A stretch of 64,000 nt of DNA from Cyprinodon diabolis (taxonomy: Eukaryota > Chordata > Actinopteri > Cyprinodontiformes > Cyprinodontidae), in assembly GCA_030533445.1 (NCBI GenBank), contig CM060081.1, positions 2,375,315-2,439,314 of the forward strand, read 5' to 3'. The position numbers and the translations under genes were made by a program. Positions 1-12,500 of this stretch are shown here, piece after piece (position 1 is the first letter of the stretch; each line of letters opens with the position of its first letter). The notes under the pieces were generated by a model. The model did not search any database, had not been told where the DNA came from, and saw nothing but the letters and a program-made list of their open reading frames with translations.

Positions 1-301
1 ATATCAATTGCAAGAAAAAGTACCTCCAATAACTAAAGCTAAACCAAACCATCAGTTTAACAGAGGAGTTTGGTTTCTCACCTCCTGACCAGGAGAACTG
101 CTGTTGGCTACATCCCAATATTCTGCAAAACATGTCTGCTTGTAGTGCGACAGTCAGAGCACAGCCTATCAGGATGCAGTCCTGATATAGTTTCCTGTTT
201 TGTCAGGTGGGAGAACGCCATCATATTTTTATATCTATGAAGTGATATCCAGTGAGGTCTTCAGAAAGTACTAAGAATTCCAATGAAATACCAACATGTA
301 C
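1..301. other. Intronic sequence, nothing recognised
   Basis: This is nfasc intron downstream of the mucin-like exon. I see no exon, repeat or RNA gene in it. Confidence 0.5.
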
Positions 302-372
302 CCAACACATTCTGATCAACTCGTTTGGTGGGGACCAGCAGAGGAGTTGTAGTGGTTGTAGTTGCCTCAGTG

Positions 373-404
<32 letters not shown>

Positions 405-544
405 TGTTGTGGAAGTGGTAGTTGGTAGAGGGGAAATAGTAGTAGCATTACTTTTTGTAGGAGGGATGTCAGTAGGAGGAAGAGGAGGTAAAGGAGTAGG
501 AGTAGGAGAGAAAGCAGAAGACAGGGTGGCGTCCGTTAGCTCAA
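302..544 (-). CDS. nfasc: nfasc mucin-like (Pro/Ala/Thr) exon with poly-threonine tract
   Basis: The acceptor is a long pyrimidine tract ending TTGTAG next to 544. The frame gives [37 protein letters not shown], then an uninterrupted run of about 14 threonines coded by an ACT/ACA repeat, and [17 protein letters not shown]. The mucin-like Thr-rich segment of neurofascin sits directly after FN4, as here. The donor is less sure: GTACAT after 302 gives 243 nt, phase 1 on both sides, which suits an optional exon. The next exons are beyond position 1. Confidence 0.8.
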
Positions 545-3500
545 CTACAAGGGAAGGAAGAAGGAGAGAGCAGAGAGTTAAACACAAGGCAGTAAGAACA
601 TCCAACACAACTGCCAAACACTCACACCTGCTAATAAACCATGCTGAGAGAATATGGATGCCTTTCTGCTGCTCTTTTCCTCCGGCTCAGACACTCAGCC
701 TGGCACCCACCGCAGTCACAATCAGCTAAATAAAGTAACAACACTGCCTCATACACCATATATAATGGCAGCATCAAACACTGTATGTATGGAAATGTGT
801 TTGATAGTTACAGTGTGTCATTTTTAGCTACATTTATGGCCAGCAGGCTTTTAGCTAGTAATATTTCATAGAGTGTAGACCTTGATGTAACACTTCTTTA
901 GAATTTGCACAGCGTAGCATTGTAGGGTGTCGTCCCCCGGAAAATAATCTCTGAAACACTTTATAAGCTATTTCCTGCATTTTGAGGTAGAATGCAGCTA
1001 ACTTTTTGTCTTTGTTCCGACCCTACTTTTGTCCTGATGAAGAGAAGTATGTGTGCTTGACTAGAGGTGGAAATTTCATGAGGAAAACATGAGATCACTT
1101 TTAGGTACAATATTATTTTTCATAGGTTCGTTCAAACAACTAAAAGTCGTAGGGAAGCGGCTGTTCCAACCGTTGCATTTCCAAATTCTCCCGAGTGGTG
1201 CCCGACACGAGTGTATAAAGTGAATGTGATTGGTCGATTATCAAGGGGGCGGGATTGTTGTGGCGGAAGGTTCACAAGCATGTTTGGTTGCTAACCAGTT
1301 AGCAACTTAGTGCTAGTAGGTTCCCAATGGGAAATTCCATTGGGACCAAGTAGCACTAAATTGGTGACTTAGAAACGACGCTGTCAAGGAACGCTATGGA
1401 CAGCGGAAACATGCAAGAGGAGGAGAGTTTAGTGTCGGAGGTCGTGGATGAGTCTCCTCCATCATCCATTTTTTATTTAGAGGAGGAAAGCGGTGACGAA
1501 GATGTTGTGGAAGAGGACGCCAGGGCGGCAGAAGCTTGGTTTGGTGTAGAAGGCTTCCAGCCGTACATGTTTGAGCCCTTGCCTCGCAACGCTGCCAGTT
1601 CTGTTAGCTCTACGCCTGCCGAAGACACAGACGTCCATCCCCGTGAACACTGGGACGCAACTCAATGGGAAAGGAAAGGATCCTGATTTCAACCGTTGCG
1701 TATATTAGCTGCGACATATGAATCAAGATGCTATGACTGAAAACATTTGATTGACAGATGACCGTTGATTTTTGATTGGCCGAATTTAGGTGTTCAGGCT
1801 GACGAATTCACGATTCACATGATTTGAGCTTAACGCAAGAGTGTATTAGACTAGGTTAGGAATTAAAAATGGCAGCCCGATGAAGAACGGATCGGCAAAT
1901 TTTGAACATTTAAGCGAATTTTCCTGGGGAAAAATTTAGGGCGTACCAAAGCCGTACATCCCAAAAACAGGGCGTACTACTTTTAATATTTTTAGTAAAG
2001 GCCATAGAATGTACGCCGGTATGCATTGCTAGCTAAAAGCCTGTTGGTCAGACTGCAGATATCAGCGACATGAACCGCTTCGCCCCCTCCAGCAATACAG
2101 AGGCAGGGTAGAAAATCTCTGCATCACCTATCCTGTCAAACGATGACGAGCTTTGTTCACATAGATCGTTTTATAAATAGTATTTTATTTGTCAGAGTGG
2201 GATATAGATGGTATAGAGGCCTAACTTGACGCAGCCACATTCAAGCTCATTGGCGATCTTTAAAGTCCCTCTGTGGTGCGCTGCGGTAGACTTAAGATGT
2301 CTGCCTCCATTGATGTAAGACCCACTCCAGTGCAATTATTAATAGCAATATCAAAGGCAACGCAAACATAAAGACTGAGACTTTCATTCCGTGGAGGATT
2401 ATCATAACATATGTATGGATACGTTACATTTATGTCAGTAAAGTTATTATTACACAATGTAGCTTTGATCATGTTTTCAAACAGAAAGCTCCATGTGAAA
2501 GTTGAGGTTGTGTGAATAAAATTAATAAGAATATATCAGATTTTATACGTTTGATATTTATTTACTGGTTGAAAAAAACTATGTGACAATTTATGGTAAC
2601 AATCACACAATTTAGGGATGCACAATATAATCGGCCCCCTACACCATATCAATCTCTTTTACTAATGAAATATTGCTATATGTCATCGTTATGCTACGAA
2701 ATCCCCCGAAAATTCACCAAATGTTGCCATATTTTTATACGTTGATATATTGACGCGGTATCGATCTATTTTACTAACAAAATCTCACAAGAATTTGCAA
2801 AATATCACGAGAGTTTGTAACAGAACGGTGAAATTTCACGAGATTTTGAAAGTAAAATAGATCGATACCGCATTTTTAAAAATCTATTTGATATCAGCAT
2901 ATGAAAATATATTTGAGTATATTATTTTTCAAAGTGTCAGAAATGGATAACAAAACTGCTATTTTCAATGACTACTTATTTTTGTCCAGCTTTAACATCG
3001 GTATCGATATCGGTTATCGGCTACATGAGTTTTAAAATATCGGCATATCGGATATCGGCCAAAATCCCAATATCGTGCATCCCTAACACAATTAGATGTT
3101 TTAAAGAAATAACTTTCATTGAGACGTCCAGACTGTTTTATCCAGACCTCATTTAGCTAATATGTAACGTGGAAAATTTTCTGATTCTTCTTCTTAAAAG
3201 AATTGGCATCAAGAGTCAATAGAAACCGGATTCAAAAAGAGGAATCAAATTTTTCAAATTCAGATGATGCTTAACCTTAAACATGAATGAAAGTCAATGA
3301 AAGTTCTTAAACATGAGTATTTGTCTGTAAGTGTGTGGGGAGGGTTGTTTGCTCCTGTTTTAGCATCAGATTGAGGGCCATGTTTCTGATTTAACCATCA
3401 ATGTGAGGACATTTTGCTGGTATTCACCTTGTTTGTGCAAACGGTTAGGTTTGGGACGGAGGTGTGAACTGAGTTTAGGTTCCTGATAGGGGTAGGTGTG

Positions 3501-6500
3501 CACTAGGTTAGGTTTAAGATTATCGTCAGAGTTCAGGCATAAAAAGTCTGTTGTTTATTTGAGGAGGTCAGGTTAAAGATATGTTGTTAATTAAGTTTAG
3601 GTAAAGGTCAGAGGTAGGAGTAGTCCTGACTGGTTAAAACTAGTTTTGGACTGTGAGTGTCTTATTTCTGGTCCTTAGGATTAACAATTTCTTATAGATG
3701 TTTTCCTCTTTAAAATCAGAGGAAACTTCCAAATATTATTTTCCTCCAAGGTCATTTAATTCAACAGTCATGTTTAGATGTTCTGCAGCAGAGAAGTCAG
3801 TCTTTAGACATCCTTAGTCCTGACCACAGGACTGAGCTTTGCTGCTATCTAGTGGTTAAACTCCAGTAATACATGTTTCTCATCTATGGCAGAGGATGGT
3901 CCTGTGTTCAGAAAGACAATTTAATTTTGTCATAATCCCACTAAAATGTGACTGAGGATTTTTTTAGTATAAGGACATTTTATGGCTTTATCATATCGTG
4001 AGGTTTCCTCGTTGAAGTGGTTTAAGTGTCTGACTACTATGCAGGACACCTGGCTTCATACTAGGGCTGCAACTAATAACTGCTTTGCAAATCGATCAAT
4101 CTGTTGATTATTTTTTCAATTAATAGATTAATAATCAGATAGCCAAAGGTTCCTTTTTACGAAATTAAACCAGGTGAAACTAAAATGTTTCCACTTGTGG
4201 AGTTCTGGATAGAGCATATTGACAGACCACAATGTTTTTTTAATCTTTAATGCAAAATGTTCATATATTTATTACAATTTTGGTATAATTCCTGCTCTAA
4301 GTGGGTTTCTCTGTCAGCTAAAGGCATGTTTTACAGTCTCTATACTCCAGTTAACGATTAACTGATTGCCGAATAAGTCGACAATTATTTCAATAATTGA
4401 TTAATCTGATTAATTGTTTCAACCCCAGTTCATTCCCTAGTTCCATAAATAGGGCATCTGGTGTCAAACACACGGGAAATTCCCAAAGATCCTAAATGTG
4501 ACCTTCTGTTTGACTTTGAAGAGGTCTGCAGACCTGTGCGCTTGGTTTGATAAGCCTCAGGCTGAGGAAGAGAGAAGGGACGGCTTTGGATCTGATAACT
4601 GAAAGCATTTATGGCAGATATCAAGTTGTAACAACTTTTGACTGATCTGAACAAAGATTTTTGTTCTGTCATATAAAGAGTCTCCAGAAGGAGATGTACA
4701 TATGTGTCTGAATTAGATGTGTTCCCTTGTTGTGATCAGTGATCATGTACAGTCAGCCTGCGTGAACCTGGTAGCTGAAATTTCAAATGTAAAATCTTAT
4801 CAGTGCAAATGTCTGCATCAAAGACCACAGCAAAACAAAAACACCCCAAACCTCAGGCAGCATGCGGCTGTCATGGACTTCATGCATGTCCCTAAAACAA
4901 CATGTCCCAAAGCTCCTGCCGTCGAAAGCTCAGAGGTGGAGGCCATTTCAAAGAAAGACTTCATGCTTCATCACAGCCAGAAGGTGCTAATCATTCACTG
5001 AACCGTGGTGAGCCTTAAACATGACATTATGGCAGATGTGCAAAAGCTCAAAATCAAGAAAACCAAGCAGTCCAAACATCGGCTACCTCAGTGTTCCCTT
5101 CAACCTGCATCCTTCAAACACACCGGCTCCTGGATGTGTATTCTGATGCAGCGGTTTTTATTTCCTGCTGTAGCTACAAAAGGCAGAGGCAGAAAACCCT
5201 TTGGTAGCTACACAGGGTTACCTTGCATCTATGAGCAGGAGGCTGTGATGCAGAGCTGAGGCTGCATTGCACAGATGCACCGTTAGGTGGCAGTGTTCCA
5301 GTAACTGCAGTGTAAATTATGCATGATGAAATGCAAACAAAAGGATGAATGCACATCATGCCCGTTGGATTCCTAAGAGGATACAGCAGCAGCAGTGCAT
5401 CAAACGTGAGATGAAGACTGGGCTGTAATATTCTGCTTTTCACTCTTTTCCGTACTGATGGGCTTTCAGTGAGCCTACCAAAGCACTCTGTGCTCATTGA
5501 GCCTTTCACTGCATTGCTCCTAATCTGAAATTTCCATGTTTCCAAGGGTTATTCTGCTTTTTTCCTCTTATTATTTCTTCCATATTTTGGGCTGGATTAA
5601 GTTCTATTTAGATAAGGGATACCAAAAGTCTGTCCTGGAAGGCCACTGTCCTGCAGGTTTTATGGGTTTCCTGCTTTAGCACAGCTGATTTCCATTGATA
5701 CACTATATTGCCAAAAGTATTTGCTCACCTGCCTTGACTCACATATGAGCTTAAGTGACATCCCGTTCCTAATCCATAGGGTTCAATATGACGTCGGTCC
5801 ACCCTTTGCAGCTAGAACAGCTTCAACTCTTCTGGGAAGGCTGTCCACAAGGTTTAGGAGTGTGTTTATGGGAATTTTTGACCATTCTTCCAGAAGCGCA
5901 TTTGTGAGGTCGCACACTGATGTTGGACGAGAAGGCCTGGCTCTCAGTCTCCGCTCTAATTCATCCCAAAGGTGTTCTATCGGGTTGAGGTCAGGACTCT
6001 GTGCAGGCCAGTCAAGTTCATCCACACCAGACTCTGTCATCCATGTCTTTATGGACCTTGCTTTGTGCACTGGTGCACAGTCATGTTGGAAGAGGAAGGG
6101 GCCAGCTCCAAACTGTTCCCACAAAGTTGGGAGCATGGAATTGTCCAAAATGTCTTGGTATGCTGAAGCATTCAGAGTTCCTTTCACTGGAACTAAGGGG
6201 CCAAGCCCAGCTCCTGAAAAACAACCCCACACCATAATCCCCCCTCCACCAAACTTTACACTTGGCACAATGCAGTCAGACAAGTACCGTTCTCCTGGCA
6301 ACCGCCAAACCCAGACCCGTCCATCAGATTGCCAGATGGAGAAGCGCGATTCGTCACTCCAGAGAACGCGTCTCCACTGCTCTAGAGTCCAGTGGCGGCG
6401 TGCTTTACACCACCGCATCCGACGCTTTGCATTGCACTTGGTTATGTATGGCTTGGATGCAGCTGCTCGACCATGGAAACCCATTCCATGAAGCTCTCTG

Positions 6501-9500
6501 CGCACTGTTCTTGAGCTAATCTGAAGGCCACATGAAGTTTGGAGGTCTGTAGTGATTGACTCTGCAGAAAGTTGGCGACCTCTTCGCACTATGCGCTTCA
6601 GCATCCGCTGACCCCGCTCCGTCAGTTTACGTGGCCTACCACTTCGTGGCTGAGTTGCTGTCGTTCCCAAACACTTCCATTTTCTTATAATACAGCTGAC
6701 AGTTGACTGTGGAATATTTAGGAGCGAGGAAATTTCACGACTGGATTTGTTGCACAGGTGGCATCCTATCACAGTTCCACGCTGGAATTCACTGAGCTCC
6801 TGAGAGCGACCCATTCTTTCACAAATGTTTGTAAAAACAGTCTGCATGCCTAGGTGCTTGAATTTATACACCTGTGGCCATGGAAGTGATTGGAACACCT
6901 GATTCCAATAATTTGGATGGGTGAGCAAATACTTTTGGCAATATAGTGTAGCTGATTAGGAGGCCTTTGCTGAAATGCATCTTCACATTGGCTGTTTCTC
7001 AATCTGTGTACTTGTGCATCCTCGTGTCCTTGTGAAACCTCATCAGCCTCAGCACTAGTACTGTTCAGATTCGCAAGAACAGCAGACCGAGAACTAACAA
7101 AAGTCCATGGATGTTGTTCTGGCCCCTCCCTCTTTACCCAGCATGCATCAGAGCAGACTTGTCCGTTCTCCAGACTGACAGCTGTCCCAGCATGCACTGC
7201 GGCAGCAGAAGCTTCCATGTTAGCGCTCAAAGAGTTCAGAGTATTAAGTTAAAAGTTCTCTTTTCTGTTGCTGTTGTTCAATTAAAGTACGTTTTAAGAT
7301 CATTTGAGACGAGGACATTACACTTTAATTTTCACTATATGGCCCATTTACTGATTTAATGCGTAATTTAAAAAAAAAGTTCTGATGTTGAGTGGACTAA
7401 CGTTAACTCGTCTGCAGCAGCCCTCTTCCTGCATAGCCGCGTGTAAAGTACCGCTGGCTCTGATTGCAATTTATTTTGTTTTATTTAGCAAAATGTTCAT
7501 TTCATTTGTGTTTATCTGACTGTGTTCATCATTATTCCCCCAATAAATGAAGAAAATCATCATTAATTATTATCTAGAGACTATTAATAACAGGACGTGA
7601 AATGCTAGCCTGGGTGCCATTCTGAACTTTGTCCCGCCCACAAGGTTTGAGGTCGGGAAGTTCGGTCTGGCATTGCTCCATAGTAGCGCGAGTATGATCG
7701 CCCACCCTCTGGCGATCCAATCAAATTGTCAGGGCGGGCTTTATATGATGATGGACAGATGATCAACAGTAACGTAATCAACCATGTGACCAAAGCGCGC
7801 TCGGGTGACAACAACAATGGCTGCCGCTGGAGAGTTGAGGTGTGTAGATTCTGCTATTAGGTCTGTTCTAGAAGATATCAACAGCAAATTAATTTTAAAA
7901 GAGGAACAGAGAAACGCGATCAAGGCTCATCTTCTTATTCTAGGCGTGCAACTGCACGCTTTGATTTTTGTTGACAACAACTATGCGTTGCTTAACATAC
8001 GTCACGAACTCCGTTGCTCTTATTGGTTGTAGGTCTATCCAATTGAGTGCAGAGGAATTTTTTTCCTGGTTTGTTCGAAACACGCCCCATAATCACAGCT
8101 CTATGGAGCAGCATCAGACTCATTCTGACTAGAATTGAGTAGGACTACATCAGGCTAGTGAAAAGCAGCTCCAGACTAGCTTTGAATGTGGTGATGTCAT
8201 CAGTACGCTTCTGTTCCAATTGACCCAGATTTATGCTGCGTGCTCCCGTTCTCTCTGAGTCCAGATTTCCTATTTTGTTGTCAAAAACGTACCTGGCGAG
8301 AACATTAGTCCATAATCGCGTTCTTGTAAATTGAGAAACGGCCTTTGAAAACCTGCAGGACAGCGGCCCTCGAGGGCCGACTTTGGGCGGGCCTGATTTA
8401 GCCAGTGGAGGCTGGTCCACACGATATTAGATGTCCAAGTTTTCAGGTGATCTTCAGAGAGCCCACATATAAAGATAAAGAATTGGAGCTACAACTGGTT
8501 CGTTCTATTGTTTGGTTTGGAGACCCAGAGGGCGAGCAGAACACACCACACATTAGCAGATCTCATTAGATAGTAAAGCTCACCAAACTCCAATTCAAAC
8601 ATGATTTCCTAGTAAATGAGCATTAATAAACAAACGCTTCATATGGAACCGCGTTCTGATCAGCTACCTGGTGGACCTCCCTGATTTGGGAAGGGAATAA
8701 TCCCAACAGCCTTCCGAGCAGACCCGATCACTCTTAACCATACACATGCAGCACGATAAGCCCGGGCCTCTCGGAAGGCACAGTTGTCTTGTCATGTGAA
8801 CCAAGAATTTGACCATTTCTAAACTTTTGAAAATGTGACTTTGCACATTTACAGGTTTCCTTTATATCAGTAAAATAGGAGCCAATTGAATCTCATGGTG
8901 ACTGCACTGCTGCTGTTGTTCTGGACAGGGATAATAGAAGTCAGTGTTGGGTGGCAATGGTCAGAGAGACTGTTATTATGTTCCCCATTACCTACATCTG
9001 TAGCATGAGTAAAGTTTTCTGCAGAGACACAAAGGACAAAGGAAAGCTGTGGGTAAAACAGGAAGGAAGAACAACATGGTTTTAAACCAAGTCTCTGGTG
9101 TGAGAAATGAACCAATCAGCTGGGTTCAGTCATCAGCCAGCCAACTGGAAACCATCCTGCTGGACAGGTCACACGCTTTTAGATGGAAGGACAACTGATG
9201 CAAGACACTATACAGGGAATAAAATGGAGAAATGATTTTTATTTTAGATTATTTATAAATATGCACAAGAGCTGCTGCTGCTATCCCAGTTTCCTCTGAA
9301 AGAAAAAGGTCAAATTTATTAGAAAGTTTTGTTTCTTTTGGTGATATTTTGCCTTACAGTGGTAGACATTCAAAATTTCTCCACTTTCATTGATGGGACC
9401 TGGGCTGGCCCTTGACTGGTCCCTAGCTGGCCCTTGACTGGTCCCTGGCTGGTTCTTGGCTGGTCCCTGGTTGGTCCCTGGCTGGTTCTTGGCTGGTCCC

Positions 9501-12500
9501 TGGCTGGTTCTTGGCTGGTCCTTGGCTGGTTCTTGGCTGGTCCCTAGCTGGTCCTTGGATGGTCCCTGGCTGGTCCTTGGCTGGTCCCTGGTTGGTCCCT
9601 GGCTGGTTCTTGGCTGGTCCCTGGTTGGTCCCTGGCTGGTTCTTGGCTGGTCCTTGGCTGGTTCTTGGCTGGTCCCTAGCTGGTCCTTGGATGGTCCCTG
9701 GCTGGTCCTTGGATGGTCCCTGGCTGGTCCTTGGATGGTCTTTGGCTGGACCTTGGATGGTCCCTGGCTGGTCCTTGGATGGTCCCTGGCTGGTTCTTGG
9801 CTGACCCTGGCTGGTTCTTGGCTGACCCTGGCTGGTTCTTGGATGGTCCCTGGTTGGTACTTGGCTGGTCCTTGGCTGGTCTTTGGCTGGACCTTGGCTG
9901 GTTCTTGGCTGGTCCCTGGCTGGTCCCTTGCTGGTCCTTGACTGGTCCATGGCTGGTCCCTGGATGGTCCCTGGCTGGTCCATTGGCTGGTCCCTGGCTG
10001 GTCCCTGGCTGGTCCTTGGCTGGTCCCTGGCTGGTTCTTGGCTGGTCCCAGGTTGATACTTGGCTGGTCCTTGGCTGGTCTTTGGCTGGACCTTGGCTGG
10101 TCCATGGCTGGTCCCTGGATGGTCCCTGGCTGGTCCATTGGCTGGTCCCTGGCTGGTCCCTGGCTGGTCCTTGGCTGGTCCCTGGCTGGTTCTTGGCTGG
10201 TCCCAGGTTGATACTTGGCTGGTCCTTGGCTGGTCTTTGGCTGGTCCCTGGCTGGTTCTTGGCTGGTCCCTGGTTGGTACTTGGATGGTCCCTGGCTGGT
10301 TCCTGGCTGGTTCTTGGCTGGTCCCTAGCTGGTCCGTGGCTGGTCCTTGGCTGGTCCCTGACTCGTCCTTGGCTGGTCCTTGGCTGGTCTTTGGCTGGAC
10401 CTTGGCTGGTCCTTGGCTGGTCCCTGACTGGTCCTTGGCTGGTCCCTGGCTGGTCCCTGGCTGGTCCCTGGCTGGTCCTTGGCTGGTCCTTGGCTGGTCT
10501 TTGGCTGGTCCCTGGCTGCTTCTTGGCTGGTCCCTCACTGGTCCCTGGCTGGTCCTTGGATGGTCTTTGGCTGGACCTTGGCTGGTTCCTGGCTGGTTCT
10601 TGGCTGGTCCCTAGCTGGTCCGTGGCTGGTCCTTGGCTGGTCCCTGACTCGTCCTTGGCTGGTCCTTGGCTGGTCTTTGGCTGGTCCTTGGCTGGTCTTT
10701 GGCTGGACCTTGGCTGGTCCTTGGCTGGTCCCTGACTGGTCCTTGGCTGGTCCCTGGCTGGTCCCTGGCTGGTCCCTGACTGGTCCTTGGCTGGTCCTTG
10801 GCTGGTCTTTGGCTGGTCCCTGGCTGCTTCTTGGCTGGTCCCTCACTGGTCCCTGGCTGGTCCTTGGATGGTCTTTGGCTGGACCTTGGCTGGTTCTTGG
10901 CTGGTTCTTGGCTGGTCCCTGGCTGTTCCCTGGCTGGTCCTTGGCTGGCCCCTGGCTGGTTCTTGGCTGGTCCCTGGCTGGTTCTTGGATGGTCCCTTGT
11001 TGGTACTTGCCTGGTCTTTGGCTGGACCTTGGCTGGTTCTTGGCTGGTCCCTGGCTGGTCCCTGGCTGGTCCCTGACTGGTCCTTGGCTGGTCTTTGGCT
11101 GGTCCCTGGCTGGTTCTTGGCTGGTCCCTCACTGGTCCCTGGCTGGTCCTTGACTGGTCCATGGCTGGTTCTTGGCTGGTCCCTGGTTGGTACTTGGCTG
11201 GTCCTTGGCTGGTCTTTGGCTGGACCTTGGCTGGTTCTTGGCTGGTCCCTGGCTGGTCCTTGACTGGTCCCTGGCTGGTTCTTGGCTGGTCCCTGGTTGG
11301 TACTTGGATGGTCCCTGGCTGGTTCCTGGCTGGTTCTTGGCTGGTCCCTAGCTGGTCCGTGGCTGGTCCTTGGCTGGTCCTTGGCTGGTCCCTGACTGGT
11401 CCTTGGCTGGTCCTTGGCTGGTCTTTGGCTGGACCTTGGCTGGTCCTTGGCTGGTCCCTGACTGGTCCTTGGCTGGTCCTTGGCTGGTCTTTGGCTGGTC
11501 CCTGGCTGGTTCTTGGCTGGTCCCTGACTGGTCCTTGGCTGGTCTTTGGCTGGTCCCTGGCTGGTTCTTGGCTGGTCCCTCACTGGTCCTTAGCTGGTCC
11601 CTGACTGGTCCTTGGCTGGTCTTTGGCTGGTCCCTGGCTGGTTCTTGGCTGGTCCCTCACTGGTCCTTGGCTGGTCCCTGACTGGTCCTTGGCTGGTCCC
11701 TGACTGGTCCTTGGCTGGTCTTTGGCTGGTCCCTGGCTGGTCCCTCACTGGTCCTTGGCTGGTCCCTGACTGGTCCTTGGCTGGTCCCTGGCTGGACCTT
11801 GGCTCCTTTAATCTTGACTGAATGTATTTCTTCTATTTGCCTTCTTCTTGTAGGAGAGTTTTTTATCTCCAAAGGTAGAAGGTAGAATGCCACCGGCTCA
11901 GAAATGAGTAGGATAACCAGGTCAAAGGGAATGAAGTAGAGGAGTCATCATCAGGGCCCAGGGGTACAAAGCTGTCTGCTGCATATATTAGAGCTGGCGC
12001 CTCAGGTTACAGAGAAGAACCCAAAGAGGTCAGAACCTTCTGTTTGGCTCTCATCAACACTGCAACACTAGGCCCCACGCGTCCAAGCAGAATAAAGTCC
12101 AATTGTTCTTGTTTTTCTACGCTTTTTGGAAGCAAACATGTGTGGATGACTGAAGCATGCATGAAGTTATGCTAAAGCCCAGAAAATAACAACATCAAAT
12201 CACAGAATAATTCACAACACATTCAGATTATCAACATGAGGCAGGACGTTTCGTCAGGCCAATATGGAGGCAATAGGAACACTTAACAGCAAGGAAAATG
12301 TAAGCATGATTTTACAGCTTGTAGAAGGAGGTTTGAGGCTAAAAACATGAAGTATTGCGCAGCTGTAAGAACTGTAGACTTTTCACTGAACTTCCTTTAG
12401 GTCAGTAAGACTGGAAAGTTTTTTATAGACTTCAGCTTTCTACTGTACAATAATTAGGGTGATGGCAAAGAGGGCTTCCAAACCTACTGATGAGTCAGAA

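Larger units (their letters stand above)
6989..8343. mobile_element. Non-autonomous TIR element (GGCTGTTTCTCAATCT ends), containing a nested element
   Basis: The left end GGCTGTTTCTCAATCT near 6989 is complemented by AATTGAGAAACGGCC ending at 8343. A separate CTAGCCTG-ended element sits within it. I could not identify a target duplication, so the exact ends and superfamily are uncertain. Confidence 0.5.
5616..8395. mobile_element. Disrupted MITE (host of two later insertions)
   Basis: The left part (5621-5700) reads GGCCACTGTCCTGCAGGTTTT. The matching inverted end lies at about 8344-8385, AAAACCTGCAGGACAGCGGCC. The middle is represented by about 40 bp at 6949-6988. Only roughly 170-250 bp belong to this element; the rest is a Tc1 copy and a second TIR element inserted into it. 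Confidence 0.55.

Noticed and set aside
2260..2472. 70-codon minus-strand ORF with several possible glycosylation sites, considered as a missing nfasc exon
   Set aside because: No acceptor/donor pair in suitable phase and no FN3 or Ig features were found.
5721..6519. Plus-strand ORFs up to 256 codons within the Tc1 element
   Set aside because: They are antisense shadows of the transposase, which has clear catalytic motifs on the minus strand.
9281..11893. Very long ORFs (up to about 370 codons) on both strands with 11-residue repeats
   Set aside because: They are products of an 11-bp tandem repeat without stop codons, overlap on both strands and in several frames, and lie in an intron. There is no start context, domain or splice structure.
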